From: Isoetes taiwanensis
Taxonomy: Eukaryota > Streptophyta > Lycopodiopsida > Isoetales > Isoetaceae
DNA length: 64,000 nt
Reading direction: 5' to 3'
Assembly: GCA_021234155.1 (NCBI GenBank)
Contig: JAJEKV010000021.1
Location: 10,717,523-10,781,522, forward strand
Shown here: positions 1 through 10,950 of the stretch, piece by piece
Layout of the letters: each line of letters starts with the position of its first letter
Numbering within the stretch: the first letter of the stretch is position 1
Translations under genes and position numbers: made by a program
The notes under the pieces: generated by a model
The model's database searches: none
Told to the model about the DNA's origin: nothing
The model's input: only the letters and a program-made list of their open reading frames with translations

Positions 1-1
1 T

Positions 2-1150
2 GATGCCACTTATTCCGACATCATCTTTCAATCTGGGGAAGATTTGACACCAGCCCATCGTTGTATCTTGGCAGCCATATCCCCTGTTTTTAGGTCAATG
101 TTTGAGTCTGGATTTGTGGAGCAGAAAACGAATAAAATTTTGTTAGAGGACATGGATACAGATATGCTGAGAGCATTTCTTCGCCTCATCTATGGCGGCA
201 AATTGGATGGAGCAGCTATGGCCAAATATGGCCTGGGGATTTTGGGTGCATGCCATAAATATTGCTTGCCCTTGCAAATCAAGCAAGCATGTGTTGAGGC
301 TTTATCCCAGCTCATAACCATAGAAAATTGCATTTCCTTTTTAGAACAGGCAGATCTGTATTCAGAGGTTGATCTTGCACAAAACTGCAAGAACTTCATA
401 GCATCAAATCTTTCTCAGATTGTGTCTACTAATGGGGTGGAGCTTGCGCAGCGAAATCCTGACCTATTCATAAATCTTGTGAAGGACAGGCTGCCACCAG
501 AAGGTTTTAGAGAATTCAACATGTGGTACAGAAGATACAACACTAGAAAGGTAAGCAAGCATAAGGTTCTTGTTCCAGTTAATGCTACAGTGTCAGCCAT
601 CATCACACAGTTGAAGCAGCAGCTAGCATTTAAATCTAGGAATCATCTTAGGGTCATTAGCATTGAGAATCACTGCGTCAAGCGCATATATGCGAAGAAG
701 GATCTGATATGCAAAATTGCAGGAAATGAGAAACTGAGGGCAGAAGAGATACCTGGAGGAGAGAAAAGCATGGAAGGTGGTAATGGGTATTATGTTGCAT
801 GTGTTTGCCATTTTAAGACTGCAGCATGGTCCTATGAGGCCTTTGGAGAGCCATTCACCATGTGGGTTAATGTGCATGAAAGTGCTAGAAGGTTGAAAGA
901 ACGTGTGCGCATTAGATTGGATATGAAGGAAGAAGAGTGGGAGACAAATCTCAGGCTAGCGCGATTTCCTGTTTCAGATGATACTGTGCCTCCAGAGTTG
1001 GAGAGATATGTTCCTCCTGTCTACCTTGAAGACAGTTGTCTGCTGGCCACCTTGATTGATAAAGCAAATGGCTCCATGGTTCCCTTGGGAATTCACCATG
1101 TTGAGAAGGTTAAGTCCTTCTCTCGTACTCGTCTTCTCGAATCACTTTGA
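2..1150 (+). CDS. BTB/BACK protein fused to a USP7/UBP12-type C-terminal ubiquitin-like region (5' partial)
   Basis: The frame is open from base 2 to the stop at 1148-1150, so the start lies left of the window. The first codons (DATYSDIIFQSGED) and the AHR..LAA.SPVF..MF pattern are a BTB/POZ domain (about residues 1-95). The next part, to about residue 175, reads as a BACK-like helical linker (QADLYSEVDLAQNCKNF). BTB-BACK proteins usually recruit substrates to CUL3 ubiquitin ligases. The last 190 residues instead resemble the C-terminal ubiquitin-like region of USP7 and plant UBP12/13: a P.N.TV..II.QLK start, LRAEEIP followed by EK, then HF, FGEPF and R.R..L. The junction lies inside one open frame with no stop or frameshift. 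A role linking CUL3 ligase to USP7-type partners is inference. The domains are clear; whether the gene is expressed is unknown. Confidence 0.8.
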   Translation, partial: DATYSDIIFQSGEDLTPAHRCILAAISPVFRSMFESGFVEQKTNKILLEDMDTDMLRAFLRLIYGGKLDGAAMAKYGLGILGACHKYCLPLQIKQACVEALSQLITIENCISFLEQADLYSEVDLAQNCKNFIASNLSQIVSTNGVELAQRNPDLFINLVKDRLPPEGFREFNMWYRRYNTRKVSKHKVLVPVNATVSAIITQLKQQLAFKSRNHLRVISIENHCVKRIYAKKDLICKIAGNEKLRAEEIPGGEKSMEGGNGYYVACVCHFKTAAWSYEAFGEPFTMWVNVHESARRLKERVRIRLDMKEEEWETNLRLARFPVSDDTVPPELERYVPPVYLEDSCLLATLIDKANGSMVPLGIHHVEKVKSFSRTRLLESL

Positions 1151-1896
1151 ATCTTTACAAGTTAATCATCAGTATAGCAGTGCTGAAATCTTTCCTTAAA
1201 CTCGGTTTCTGGATTCATTTTGAAGCTTTGCAAGTTATTCTATAGGAGTGCATTCATCTCCAAATGGGATGAGAGCCAAAATTAGCTTAAATATCAGGTT
1301 ATTCTTTTCCTACTTGCTAACTTGTGAAGATACATCCTAGGACTGGCCATGTAGAAGGCAGTGATATAAAATGAAGTACCAATCCGTTCTTCAAGCAATT
1401 ATTTCCCCAAAATGTGTGTATTAATCTTTTCGTTGCAAACAATGATTGCTCCTTATAGATGACATTTCCTGCTCATTACTTACCAAAGAATACAGGTTCT
1501 TTATGTAAAAAACGTCTTCTTCCAAACTAGGAGTAAATCCCAATTCACCATTAGGCAAAGTTCTACGCATTTGCTTGCACTTCACCCAGGAAATGTTCTC
1601 ATTACATATGTATTTGTGTTTGATTTTCTTGAATTTTTCTGCTGGGAGACACATGATATGGTTGTACCGGAGACATGGGAAGATGGCAGTGATGGGTTCT
1701 AATTATATAGGATGCATGCAAGCACGACTAACCTCCTTCATTCTTAGTTATTTTCTTTATCTAATTTGTTTTGTTCGCACGCATATATCTTTGAAATAAG
1801 TATATAAACAATATGCGTTTCAAGTGCAATGCAACGAGAGCCCTGCCCATTTTCTTTGAAAGGATATGGTAATTGTTTAGAATGCACAGAGCTTAG
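1151..1896. other. Noncoding flank of the BTB gene
   Basis: AT-rich sequence after the BTB stop codon. It probably holds the 3' UTR. Short open frames on both strands have no recognisable protein pattern. Nothing else is seen. Confidence 0.5.
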
Positions 1897-2932
1897 ATAT
1901 CTTAACGTCCTTGGCCTTTGCGTTTAGCCATAGGATTTGAATCCCAACCGTTGATTCCAAGATGTTATCCCTAGTAACATACATGGCCGAGTCTGTTATG
2001 GCCATAACATAGATGTTTATGTCCATAACATCTAATTTGCATCTGATTTGCTGGGATGTCATGTTTTCTTTACTGCCATGTTCGAATCCGACGCCATGGT
2101 TGAATCCTTGCCATGTTTCATTCAAAAGACGCCATAGCCAGGCCTGCGACATGCTCAAAAGCCCCATTCATTCCATAGTTTATCACAAAATAATCCGACT
2201 TGATAATTACCCTGTTTTAGCTTGCTATGCCTTCTGCATGCTGTAGCGGCAGCCCAGCAGCTGTAATCCCTCTGATAGCTCTGATACTAATCCGCCATAG
2301 CCGGATAGCCATGGTCGAATCCCTGCGCCATAGCCAAGGTTCGGCATGCTTAAACGCCCCAATAACCAAGCCTGTAACATGCTAAAAAGCCGCCATAGCC
2401 AGGCCTCCAGGTACATCCTTGAAGATTAGCTTGCTAAGATGCTGGAAGAATCCGGCTTGCCCTCTTTTAGCTTGCTGGAAGCAGAAAGAATGAGTTCGGC
2501 CGGAAGCAGAATGAGCTGGAAGCAGGAACTAGCTGTTTTCGGGATTGTTGTTGTTGGTTTCCCTCTTGCTAGTCGCTGCAACACAAAAGCTCTGTAAGAA
2601 AATCCTCTGCTGTAAAATAATTTTGGGAAAATTTTGTTGCCGCTAGCATTTCTAAGCTCTGCAAAATCGTCCGTAAGAAAATCTTCTCTGCAAGCTTGGC
2701 CAAGCTTGGCTATGGCGCTACTCTGCCAAATGCCTCGACCAAAGACGTTAAAGGGCGATGCGTCTGTCAGGCAGGCGTTATGGCCGATCCAAAAATGGCC
2801 CTCGTGGCCCATGTGGCGAGAAAGTCCTCCGCATCGTCTTTGCGCGCGTCGCGGCCTCGGACTTTCCTGGCCACATGGCCACTCGGCCATTTTTTCCTGG
2901 GCCATAACGCCTCTGCACAGGACGTTATCTAG
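1897..2932. repeat. Left long terminal inverted repeat
   Basis: Pairs in inverted orientation with 10951-12018 over essentially its whole length, with scattered substitutions and small indels. Apparent peptides in it, read on the minus strand at 2225-2416, recur on the plus strand at 11501-11692, which shows the symmetry directly. It ends internally at GACGTTATCTAG, next to the first array unit. Confidence 0.85.
2773..2912. repeat. Palindrome at the inner end of the left TIR
   Basis: The arm starting AGGCGTTATGGCC pairs with the arm ending GGCCATAACGCCT. The arms also share GAAAGTCC/GGACTTTC and the CATGTGGC/GCCACATGG blocks. The right-hand counterpart at 10956-11159 is longer and cleaner. 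Confidence 0.65.
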
Positions 2933-2938
2933 TAATGA

Positions 2939-3822
2939 TGTTCATTTGGTCATGGGTTCAAACCTTGCCAATGTATGTTTATCTTTGGAAGTTGGTTACT
3001 GGGGTTATATGATGATGATCCCCGACATGGTAGAACTTAAAAGCCTATACGTGTCCTCCACTTTGGCTGCCGCAAGGCAGTGGGATATAGCTAGCTAGTC
3101 TGTACAAGATTAGTCTAGCATGAACCTTAAACAAAAATAAAAAATACTCGTGACTTCCTAAGGCGGGAGATATCCTGCCTACAAAGTGTGCATGTAAGGC
3201 AAAACTTTTGCCCAACGGATGTGTGGTGAGTTGGTATAGGCCTAGTAATGCCAAAATAAATGTTCATTTGGTCATGGGTTCAAACCTTGCCAATGTATGT
3301 TTATCTTTGGGAGTTGGTTACTGGGGTTATACGATGATGATCCCCGACGTGGTAGAACTTAAAAGCCTATAGGTGTCCTCCACTTTGGCTGCCGCAAGGC
3401 AGTGGGATATAGCTAGTTAGTCTGTACAAGATTAGTCTAGCATGCACCTTAAACAAAAATAAAAAATACTTGTGACTTACAAAAATAAAAAATACTCGTG
3501 ACTTCCTAAGGCAGGATGTAAGGCAAAAGTTTTGCCCAACGGATGTGTGGTGAGTTGGTATAGGTCTAGTAATGCCAAAATAAATGTTCATTTCGTCATG
3601 GATTCAAACCTTGCCAATGTATGTTTATCTTTGGGAGTTGGTTACTGGCGTTATACGATGATGATCCCCGACGTGGTAGAACTTAAAAGCCTATACGTGT
3701 CCTCCACTTTGGCTGCCGCAAGGCAGTGGGATATAGCTAGCTAGTCTGTACAAGATTAGTCTAGCATGGACCTTAAACAAAAATAAAAAATACTCGTGAC
3801 TTTCTAAGGCGGGAGATATAGG
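2939..3822 (+). repeat. Tandem array of about 322 bp units, left part (2.7 units)
   Basis: TGTTCATTT..GTCATGG begins units at 2939, 3261 and 3585, giving periods of 322 and 324 bp. The third unit is cut by the gypsy LTR. Unit 2 has lost about 25 bp and duplicated a short A-rich piece. Each full unit contains GGTGAGTTGGTATAGG followed about 45 bases later by GGTTCAAACC, similar to the A and B boxes of tRNA-type Pol III promoters, so the unit may come from a tRNA-derived SINE. Confidence 0.85.
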
Positions 3823-4312
3823 TGTGATGACCATACGGACTCCTATGTACAAAAGATGGTCGTCACACGGATGCAAAAGGGTAGTTGCACAAGACAGGAT
3901 TTGAACCCGCAACCTTCCAGTTGCGAGTCACACACCCTTGCCAAGTGCGCTACCAATATTTGTTGAAGACATTCCTTCACGTCTTCCTCATATGTGGGAC
4001 TATCTCCAGAAGGTTCTAGAATGTTCTAGAACCTAAAGGCATGCGCGACACTTGGCGCGATCTCATCCATTGGGGTGGCATGATCCTGACCGTTGGTCTA
4101 GATATATAAGGAGGCACCTGCTTCTTGTCAAACCATTCAACGCCAGTCTTGAGCCTTCTAGGCATCTGTCTCATGTTCATGCTTGCCTTCGGGCCATTGT
4201 ATTCTTGATTCTTGTTCATATATCAGATTCTTTGCCGATCTTGGCATATTTCTTCCGTATTTTCTTGCGTATTCTCCACGTATTTTCCTTGTTTTCGCGT
4301 AGGTTCATGACA
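3823..4312 (+). repeat. 5' LTR of the chromovirus
   Basis: Starts TGTGATGACC and ends TTCATGACA. It matches 9211-9729 apart from about 23 extra bases near the start of the 3' copy and scattered substitutions. A TATA box (TATATAAGG) lies near 4102-4110. The bases after it (GTTTGAACCGG) are not a standard initiator-Met primer site. Confidence 0.9.
3879..3954 (-). other. tRNA-like sequence inside the LTR, antisense
   Basis: On the minus strand TAGCGCACTTGG fits the tRNA A-box at 11 of 12 positions, and GGTTCAAATCC fits the B-box at all positions, 33 bases later. A T-arm can be drawn, but the acceptor arm pairs poorly. It is therefore a tRNA-derived relic rather than a functional tRNA. The 3' LTR carries the same block at about 9292-9366. 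Confidence 0.55.
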
Positions 4313-4393
4313 GTTTGAACCGGAATCCCTTACCGGTTCTTGCCTGCTCTGATCCTAAGCATTGTTTTGCTCGTATTTGGTGATTTTATATCT

Positions 4394-5050
4394 ATGGAGG
4401 AGGTTCCGACTCTATTACAGCAGGTCCAACAGCTTGTTCAAGTATGCCAGCGGTTGCAGTTGGACAATAAAGAGCTTAAGGAACGTATTGCTTCACATGA
4501 ATCTGCTTCTAGCTCGGGATTGAGGCTATCAGAGCCTAAGATCAGCCTGCCAGAGAAGTTTGACGGCACTCGGTCCAAGCTCCGTGGTTTTTTGAATCAG
4601 ATCAGGCTTGTGATTCAGCTCCACCCTCATAGATATCCCACAGCTCGAGAATAAGTGGGGCTGATTGGTTCTCTTCTCACAGGGCCGGCTCTAAGTTGGT
4701 TTGCTCCTTTATTGGAGAAAGGAGCCCCAGAGTTGCAAGATTTTGCTGCTTTCATTGCAGAACGCGAAGCATGCTTTGGAGACACCGATTGTCGGCGCCT
4801 TCTTGATCCACAAAACTTTGCAACTTAAGGTAACGCCTCGCGCCGCCCCTTTCAAAGATATGCATCAATTTCGTCAAATTGCAGCGAATCTTGCACGGAA
4901 TGATATTGCACCGAGATTGTTTCGAAGGGGTTACGAGAGGATGTCAAAGATATGTTGTTGTCTATGGAGGATCCCCGAGTTTGAAAGAAGCCATCAGATT
5001 TGCGGTTCGATGTGATAATCGGCTCTTGAACGTAGGGCAAGAGGCGTGAG
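4394..5050 (+). pseudogene. gag remnant of the chromovirus
   Basis: The start chosen is the ATG at 4394 (MEEVPTLLQQVQQLV), in frame with an open stretch to 4654. The N-terminal part is a coiled coil followed by LPEKFDGTRSKLRGFLNQI, a common gypsy gag pattern. After the stop near 4652 the expected continuation (TGPALSWFAPLLEKG) appears in another frame, and further shifts follow. No zinc knuckle can be read cleanly. Gag would form the virus-like particle; this copy cannot. Confidence 0.75.
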
Positions 5051-5195
5051 TCGTCTTTCCAATTACACAAGCGCCAGAGCTACGCCTTCCCGGTCTCATC
5101 TCAGAGAATCTAGCGGTCGGACTGAGCCTATGCGATTGATCGGCAGTTCGAGGACCCTTTATCTGCCGAAGAAAGCGTCGGAGAGAGGCTAATCT

Positions 5196-8100
5196 TTGCC
5201 TCTACCGCGGAGGAGCTGGTCATATCGCCGCGTGGATGCCCCCGGAAGGCGCCCTAAATCGGTCGGAAAACTTTGGGGGCGGTCAGTAGTAGGAGTCTCT
5301 CGTCGGCTGGCCGCCTTTTCTCAGACTCCTTCCACATTTCCTGACATGTTTATTCCATCAGATAAGGTCAGCAAGGCATTCTTCATCCCTATATCATTGA
5401 AATCAGAAGTTGGAGAATTGCAAGTGTTGGCGCAACTTGATTGTGGTGCAAATGCTTGCTTTATGGATAGTGCGTTCGCCTGTAAGCACGCCATCCCTAG
5501 AAGCAAGGTTGAGCATCCTGCTTCTGTCGAAGTGATTGATGGACGGGAGATCTCCTCGGGTGCAGTCACAGATTGTACTGCGCCTCTTCAGGTTTTGTTC
5601 GAGGGAGTTTCTTGTAGTATTTCCTTCAATCTCATTACTAGCCCTCATGCGCCAATAGTCTTGGGTCTGCCCTGGCTCGAGCTACATAACCCGCAGATTG
5701 ATTGGCGTACTAGATCATTTCGATTTGCTGGTTCTAGCTCTAGTTCCAGTTCATCTGCAGATCAGGTCTCTACACCAACATCAACTTCGATCCGTGCAGT
5801 ATCGTGGGCCCCTGACTCCGTCCTTGCTGTTCCATGTTCTGATCCGCCTCTTGCCTCTGCTCCAGTTCATGCCCCAGATTCTGATCATGTTCTTGATGAT
5901 GTCCCAGCTCCAGCTCCAGTTCCTGCTCTTGCTCCAGTCCCTGTTCCTGCTCCAGTTCTTGATCCAGTCCCTGTTTCTGCTCCAGTTCTTGATCCAGTTC
6001 ATGCTCCAGTTCATGTTCCAATTGCTCCTGCTCACGTTCCTGTTCCTGCTCATGTTCCTGCTCCTGCTTTTGTAGAGGCTTCTTCATGCCCTCAGTTTCG
6101 TATCTCGAAGATTTCTCTTCGCGAGTTCGATAAATCTAGAAGACAAGATCCAAGTTCAGTATTTGCAATCCAGGTTCATCCGTCGGCTAGCTTGACACCA
6201 TCGAAGCCTGCTCCAATGCTCCCAGATAAATATGGCGATTTCTCTGATGTGTTTGACAAAGTCAAGGCCAGTAAACTCCCAGAGCATCGTCCATATGATT
6301 GTCCTATTGATTTGCAGCCGGGGACGACGCCGCCATATGGTCCGATATATGGTCTATCTCCTGCTGAGTTGAAGGTTTTGCGGGATTATATTGAGGAGAA
6401 TCTAGCCACTGGCTTCATTCGACATTCTCAGTCCCCTGCTGGAGCGCCTATCTTCTTTGTCAAAAAGAAGGATGATTCGCTACGGCTAGTTGTTGATTAT
6501 CGCGGCCTCAACAAAATCACAAGCACCGAATCCAGATCCGCTTCCCCTCGATCCCGAGTTGTTGGAGCGACTTCAAGGTGCGCATTATTTTACGAAGATT
6601 GATCTTCGGGGTGCCTATAATCTTATTCAGATCCGGGAGGGTGATGAGTGGAAAACAGCCTTTCGTACTCGGTATGGCCATTTTGAGTACACAGTTATGC
6701 CGTTTGGACTTACCAATGCTCCGGCAGTATTCCAGCATATGGCCAATGATGTTTTCCGAGAGTTCTTAGACACTTTTGTTATCATCTATTTGGATGATAT
6801 CCTTATTTATTCTAAGACTCTCGAAGAACATGAAAGACATGTTCGACAGGTCCTTCAAAAGCTTCGTGAGCATGGATTATATGCCAAACTTGAGAAGTGC
6901 CAGTTCGAACAGGATAATGTGGAGTTCCTTGGCTATCGCATCACACCACATGGAGTCTCTATGGATCCTGAAAAGGTCAGCACTGTTCTGGAGTGGCAAA
7001 CACCTTCATCCGTTCGAGATGTTCAGTGTTTTCTTGGGTTTGCCAATTTCTATCGGCGTTTCATCCGGGATTATTCGGAGATTGCTCTTCCTTTGACATG
7101 CCTCACTGTCAAGGACGTGCCATTCGAATGGACTGTGGAAGCGAAATCTGCTTTTGTTATCCTGAAGCATGCTTTCACCACGGTGCCAGTTCTTGCTCAT
7201 GCAGATCCTTTGCGCCCATATATTGTTGAAGCAGATGCTTCTGATTTTGCGCTTGGTGCGATCCTGTCACAAGAGGGGGATGACCATGAATTGCATCCAA
7301 TCGCCTATCATTCACGAAAGTTTCGCTGCTGAAATCAACTATCCCATTTATGACAAGGAGTTGTTGGCGATCGTGGATTCTTTCGAGGAGTGGAGACGTT
7401 TCCTGGAGGGATCTCCTTATAAGGTCATAGTCTACACAGATCATCGAAATCTCGAATATTTTCAGTCTGCTCGAGTGCTCAACCGTCGCCAGGCCCGGTG
7501 GCATACTCAAGTATTATCCCGGATTGATTTCGTGATCAAGTACCGTCCTGGATCCCTCCAAGGACAGCCTGATGCCTTGTCTCGACGCTCCTACCTTGAG
7601 CCCAAACTAGGTGATCCTGCATATGATCAGCAATCACAGGTTATTTTAGGGCCTGATCGGTTCCAACTTATGGCTCTCACTTTGTTCGAGAGGCCTCATG
7701 ATACAACCTTGTTGGAGTCTGTTCGAGCATCTCTGCCATCCGATCCATTGGCTCAAGATGTATTCTCACACATTGGCGCTGCATCATCTTCTCAGCAGAT
7801 GGGATCAGACTATGATCGTTTTGAGGTTCGAGATGGACTCCTGCTCCGTGATGGGCTTCTATATGTGCCAGATGGTGCTTCTAGGCTTCAGGTTCTTCAG
7901 GCTTGCCATTCACCTCTGGCCGGACACTTTGGAGTAGCCAAGACTCTTGAACTTATTAGTCGAGAGTATTGGTGGCCAGGTCTTCGTCGCTCGTCGAAGC
8001 TTTTATTCGATCTGTGACATCCGGCCGTCGAGCCAAGGTTCCAAGGCATCTTCCTCATGGCCTGCTTCAGCCTTTACCAGTTCCAGCCGGTCCTTGGAAG

Positions 8101-9125
8101 AGTATTTCAGTGGATTTTATTGTCGAGCTTCCATCCTCCCAGGGCCATGACGCCATCCTTAATGTTGTTGTTGACCGTTTTTCCAAGATGGCACATTTCA
8201 TTCCTTGCAGCACTTCTATCTCTAGTGAAGCCACAGCGGTTCTCTTGCTTCGAGAGGTGGTTCGACTCCATGGCTTACCGGATAATATTGTCGAGTGACC
8301 GCGCCCTCAATTTGTTGCCGTTTTTGAAGCGTCTATTGCAACTCTTGCATGTGGAACGCGTTCACTTTCTTAGGACATCATCCGAGACCAATGGATGTGT
8401 GGGGCGCACTAATCAAACCCTTGAGCGGTATTTTGCGATGCTTCATCAATTATCGGCCAGGGTGATCGGGTTGATTGGGCTGGCGCGAATTTGCTTATAA
8501 TAATTCCGTCCATGCCTCCACAGGCCAGACTCCGTTCTTTATTAATTTCGGCATGCATCCCCGGTGGTCTTTGATTGCTCCTGGATATGACTCAGTCAAT
8601 CCCAGTGCCGAGGACAGGCTCGAGAAGCTCCGCATGCTTCAAGATGATCTTCAGCACCATCTTCGCCAGGCCCAAGCACGTTATCGTCATCATGCAGATC
8701 AGCATCGTCAGGACGCTCCTCATTTTGCAATTGGTGATCTTGTTTGGCTCTTGCGTCGGGATTTGCCGACAGCTCGCCCTTGTAACAAGCTCGACTACCG
8801 GCGCTTAGGTCCCTATCGGATCATTGAACGAGTTGGTGATGCTGCTTTCCGTCTGGAGCTTCCGCCATCCGTCCGGCTTCACCCAGTGTTTCATGTGTCT
8901 TTGTTAGAACCCTATATGGCGAATCCATTTCCGGATCGAGTACCTCCACCTCCACCACCAGTCGAGATTGATGATCATGAGGAGTTCGAGGTTCGAGAGA
9001 TTCTGGACTCCAAGTTTCTTCGTCGACGATTGTATTACTTTGTCGATTGGGAAGGTTACTCGCCAAGTGATAGAACCTGGGAGCCTGCCGAGAATCTGTC
9101 TAATGCACCTGACAAAATTGCATAG
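5196..9125 (+). pseudogene. pol of the chromovirus: protease, RT, RNase H, integrase, chromodomain
   Basis: The protease site reads LDCGAN near 5439 (usual form D-S/T-G-A). A Pro/Ala-rich linker (5880-6070) leads to the RT. The frame shifts near 6523; the next frame holds the RT with the intact YLDD at 6787-6798. It shifts again near 7320 into RNase H (YTDHRNLEYF, GQPDALSRR). The integrase starts with HSPLAGHFGVAKT and is broken at 8015 and 8298. Its core shows VDFIVELP and SDRA, but the third catalytic position reads CVGR where Q-T-E-R is usual, so the glutamate is lost. The end (8475-9125) has HPVFHVSLLEPY and then a chromodomain (YFVDWEGY, RTWEPAENL), which in this family targets integration to marked chromatin. 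Confidence 0.9.
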
Positions 9126-9196
9126 TTTCACCGACGTTACCCGCATAAGCCAAGCCTGAGTACTCCGGCCCCAGCTTCGAGGACTCGTCACCATCG

Positions 9197-9210
9197 TAGG
9201 AGGGGGATGG
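9197..9210 (+). other. Polypurine tract
   Basis: GTAGGAGGGGGATGG sits directly before the TGTGACGACC start of the 3' LTR, the expected site for plus-strand priming. Confidence 0.75.
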
Positions 9211-9729
9211 TGTGACGACCATACGGATATTCGTATCATACGAACATTATACTCCTATGTACAAAAGATGGTCGTCACACGGATGCAAAAGGGTAGTTGC
9301 ACAAGACAGGGTTTGAACCCGCAACCTTCCAGTTGCGAGTCACACACCCTTGCTAAGTGCGCTACCAATATTTGTTGAAGACATTCCTTCACGTCTTCCT
9401 CATATGTGGGACTATCTCCAGAAGGTTCTAGAATGTTCTAGAACCTAAATGCATGCGCGACACTTGGCGTGATCTCATCCATTGGGGTGGCATGATCCTG
9501 ACCGTTGGTCTAGATATATAAGGAGGCACCTCCTTCTTGTCAAACCATTCCGGTTCAACGCCAGTCTTGAGCCTTCTAGGCATATGTCTCATGTTCATGC
9601 TTGCCTTCGGGCCATTGTATTCTTGATTCTTGTTCATATATCAAATTCTTTGCCGATCTTGGCATATTTCTTCCGTATTTCTTGCGTATTCTCCATGTAT
9701 TTTCCTTGTTTTCGCGTAGGTTCATGACA
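9211..9729 (+). repeat. 3' LTR of the chromovirus
   Basis: Homologous to 3823-4312 throughout, with an extra ATTCGTATCATACGAAC segment after the first 18 bases. The TATA box is repeated near 9513-9522. It ends TTCATGACA, and the next base returns to the 322 bp array. Confidence 0.9.
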
Positions 9730-10942
9730 CCTACAAAGTGTGCATGTAAGGCAAACATTTTGCCCAACGGATGTGTGGTGAGTTGGTATAGGCCTAGTAA
9801 TGCCAAAATAAATGTTCATTTGGTCATGAGTTCAAACCTTGCCAATGTATGTTTATCTTTGGGAGTAGGTTACTGGGGTTATACGATGATGATCCCCGAC
9901 GTGGTAGAACTTAAAAGCCTATACGTGTCCTCCACTTTGGCTGCCGCAAGGCAGTGGGATATAGCTAGCTAATTTGTACAAGATTAGTCTAGCATGGACC
10001 TTAAACAAAAATAAAAAATACTCGTGACTTCCCAAGGCGGGAGATATCCTGCCTACAAAGTGTGCATGTAAGGCAAAAGTTTTGTCCAACGGATGTGTGG
10101 TGAGTTGGTATAGGCCTAATAATGCCAAAATAAATGTTCATTTGGTCATGGGTTCAAACCTTGCCAATGTATGTTTATCTTTGGGAGTTGGTTACTGGGG
10201 TTATACGATGATGATCCCCGACGTGGTAGAACTTAAAAGCCTATACGTGTCCTCCACTTTGGCTGCCGCAAGGCAGTGGGATATAGCTAGCTAGTCTAGC
10301 ATGGACCTTAAACAAAAATAAAAAATACTCGTGACTTCCTAAGGCGGGAGATATCCTGCCTACAAAGTGTGCATGTAAGGCAATAGTTTTGCCCAACGGA
10401 TGTGTGGTGAGTTGGTATAGGCCTAGTAATGCCAAAATAAATGCTCATTTGGTCATGGGTTCAAACCTTGCCAATGTATGTTTATCTTTGGGAGTTGGTT
10501 ACTAGGGTTATACGATGATGATCCCCGACGTGGTAGAACTTAAAAGCCTATACGTGTCCTCCACTTTGGCTGCCGCAAGGCAGTGGGATATAGCTAGCTA
10601 GTCTAGCATGGACCTTAAACAAAAATAAAAAATACTCGTGACTTCCTAAGGCGGGAGATATCCTGCCTACAAAGTGTGCATGTAAGGCAAAAGTTTTGCC
10701 CAACGGATGTGTGGTGAGTTGGTATAGGCCTAGTAATGCCAAAATAGATGTTCATTTGGTCATGGGTTCAAACCTTGCCAATGTATGTTTATCTTTGGGA
10801 GTTGGTTACTGGGGTATACGATGATGATCCCCGACGTGGTAGAACTTAAAAGCCTATACGTGTCTTCCACTTTGGCTGCCGCAAGGTAGTGGGATATAGC
10901 TAGCTAGTCTGTACAAGATTAGTCTAGCATGGACCTTCTAGC
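9730..10942 (+). repeat. Tandem array of about 322/307 bp units, right part (about 3.9 units)
   Basis: Continues the unit interrupted at 3822. Unit starts (TGTTCATTTGG or TGCTCATTTGG) are at 9813, 10135, 10442 and 10749, giving periods of 322, 307 and 307. The 307 bp form lacks TGTACAAGATTAGTC. The last unit runs into the inner end of the right inverted repeat. Confidence 0.85.
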
Positions 10943-10950
10943 ATTATCCT

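Larger units (their letters stand above)
3823..9729 (+). mobile_element. Ty3/gypsy chromovirus with both LTRs, inactive
   Basis: Two LTRs of 490 and 519 bp starting TGTGA and ending TGACA enclose a gag remnant, a pol region in the order protease, RT, RNase H, integrase and chromodomain, and a polypurine tract (AGGAGGGGGATGG) just before the 3' LTR. All genes are broken by frameshifts and stops. It interrupts the 322 bp array. No perfect target duplication is visible: flanks ATAGG and CCTAC differ. Confidence 0.9.

Noticed and set aside
3045-3254. Repeated 64-70 codon frames in the 322 bp units, on both strands
   Set aside because: Each recurs with the unit and tracks its DNA period; no coding signature and the strands mirror each other.
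3879-3954. Functional tRNA gene in the LTR
   Set aside because: Acceptor arm does not pair well and no clear anticodon arm is formed; kept only as a tRNA-like relic.
5698-6087. Q/E-rich minus-strand and L/Q-rich plus-strand frames
   Set aside because: Shadows of the Pro/Ala-rich linker between protease and RT of the chromovirus.
3813-9739. Target site duplication of the chromovirus
   Set aside because: Flanking bases ATAGG and CCTAC do not match; the array unit may have changed since insertion.
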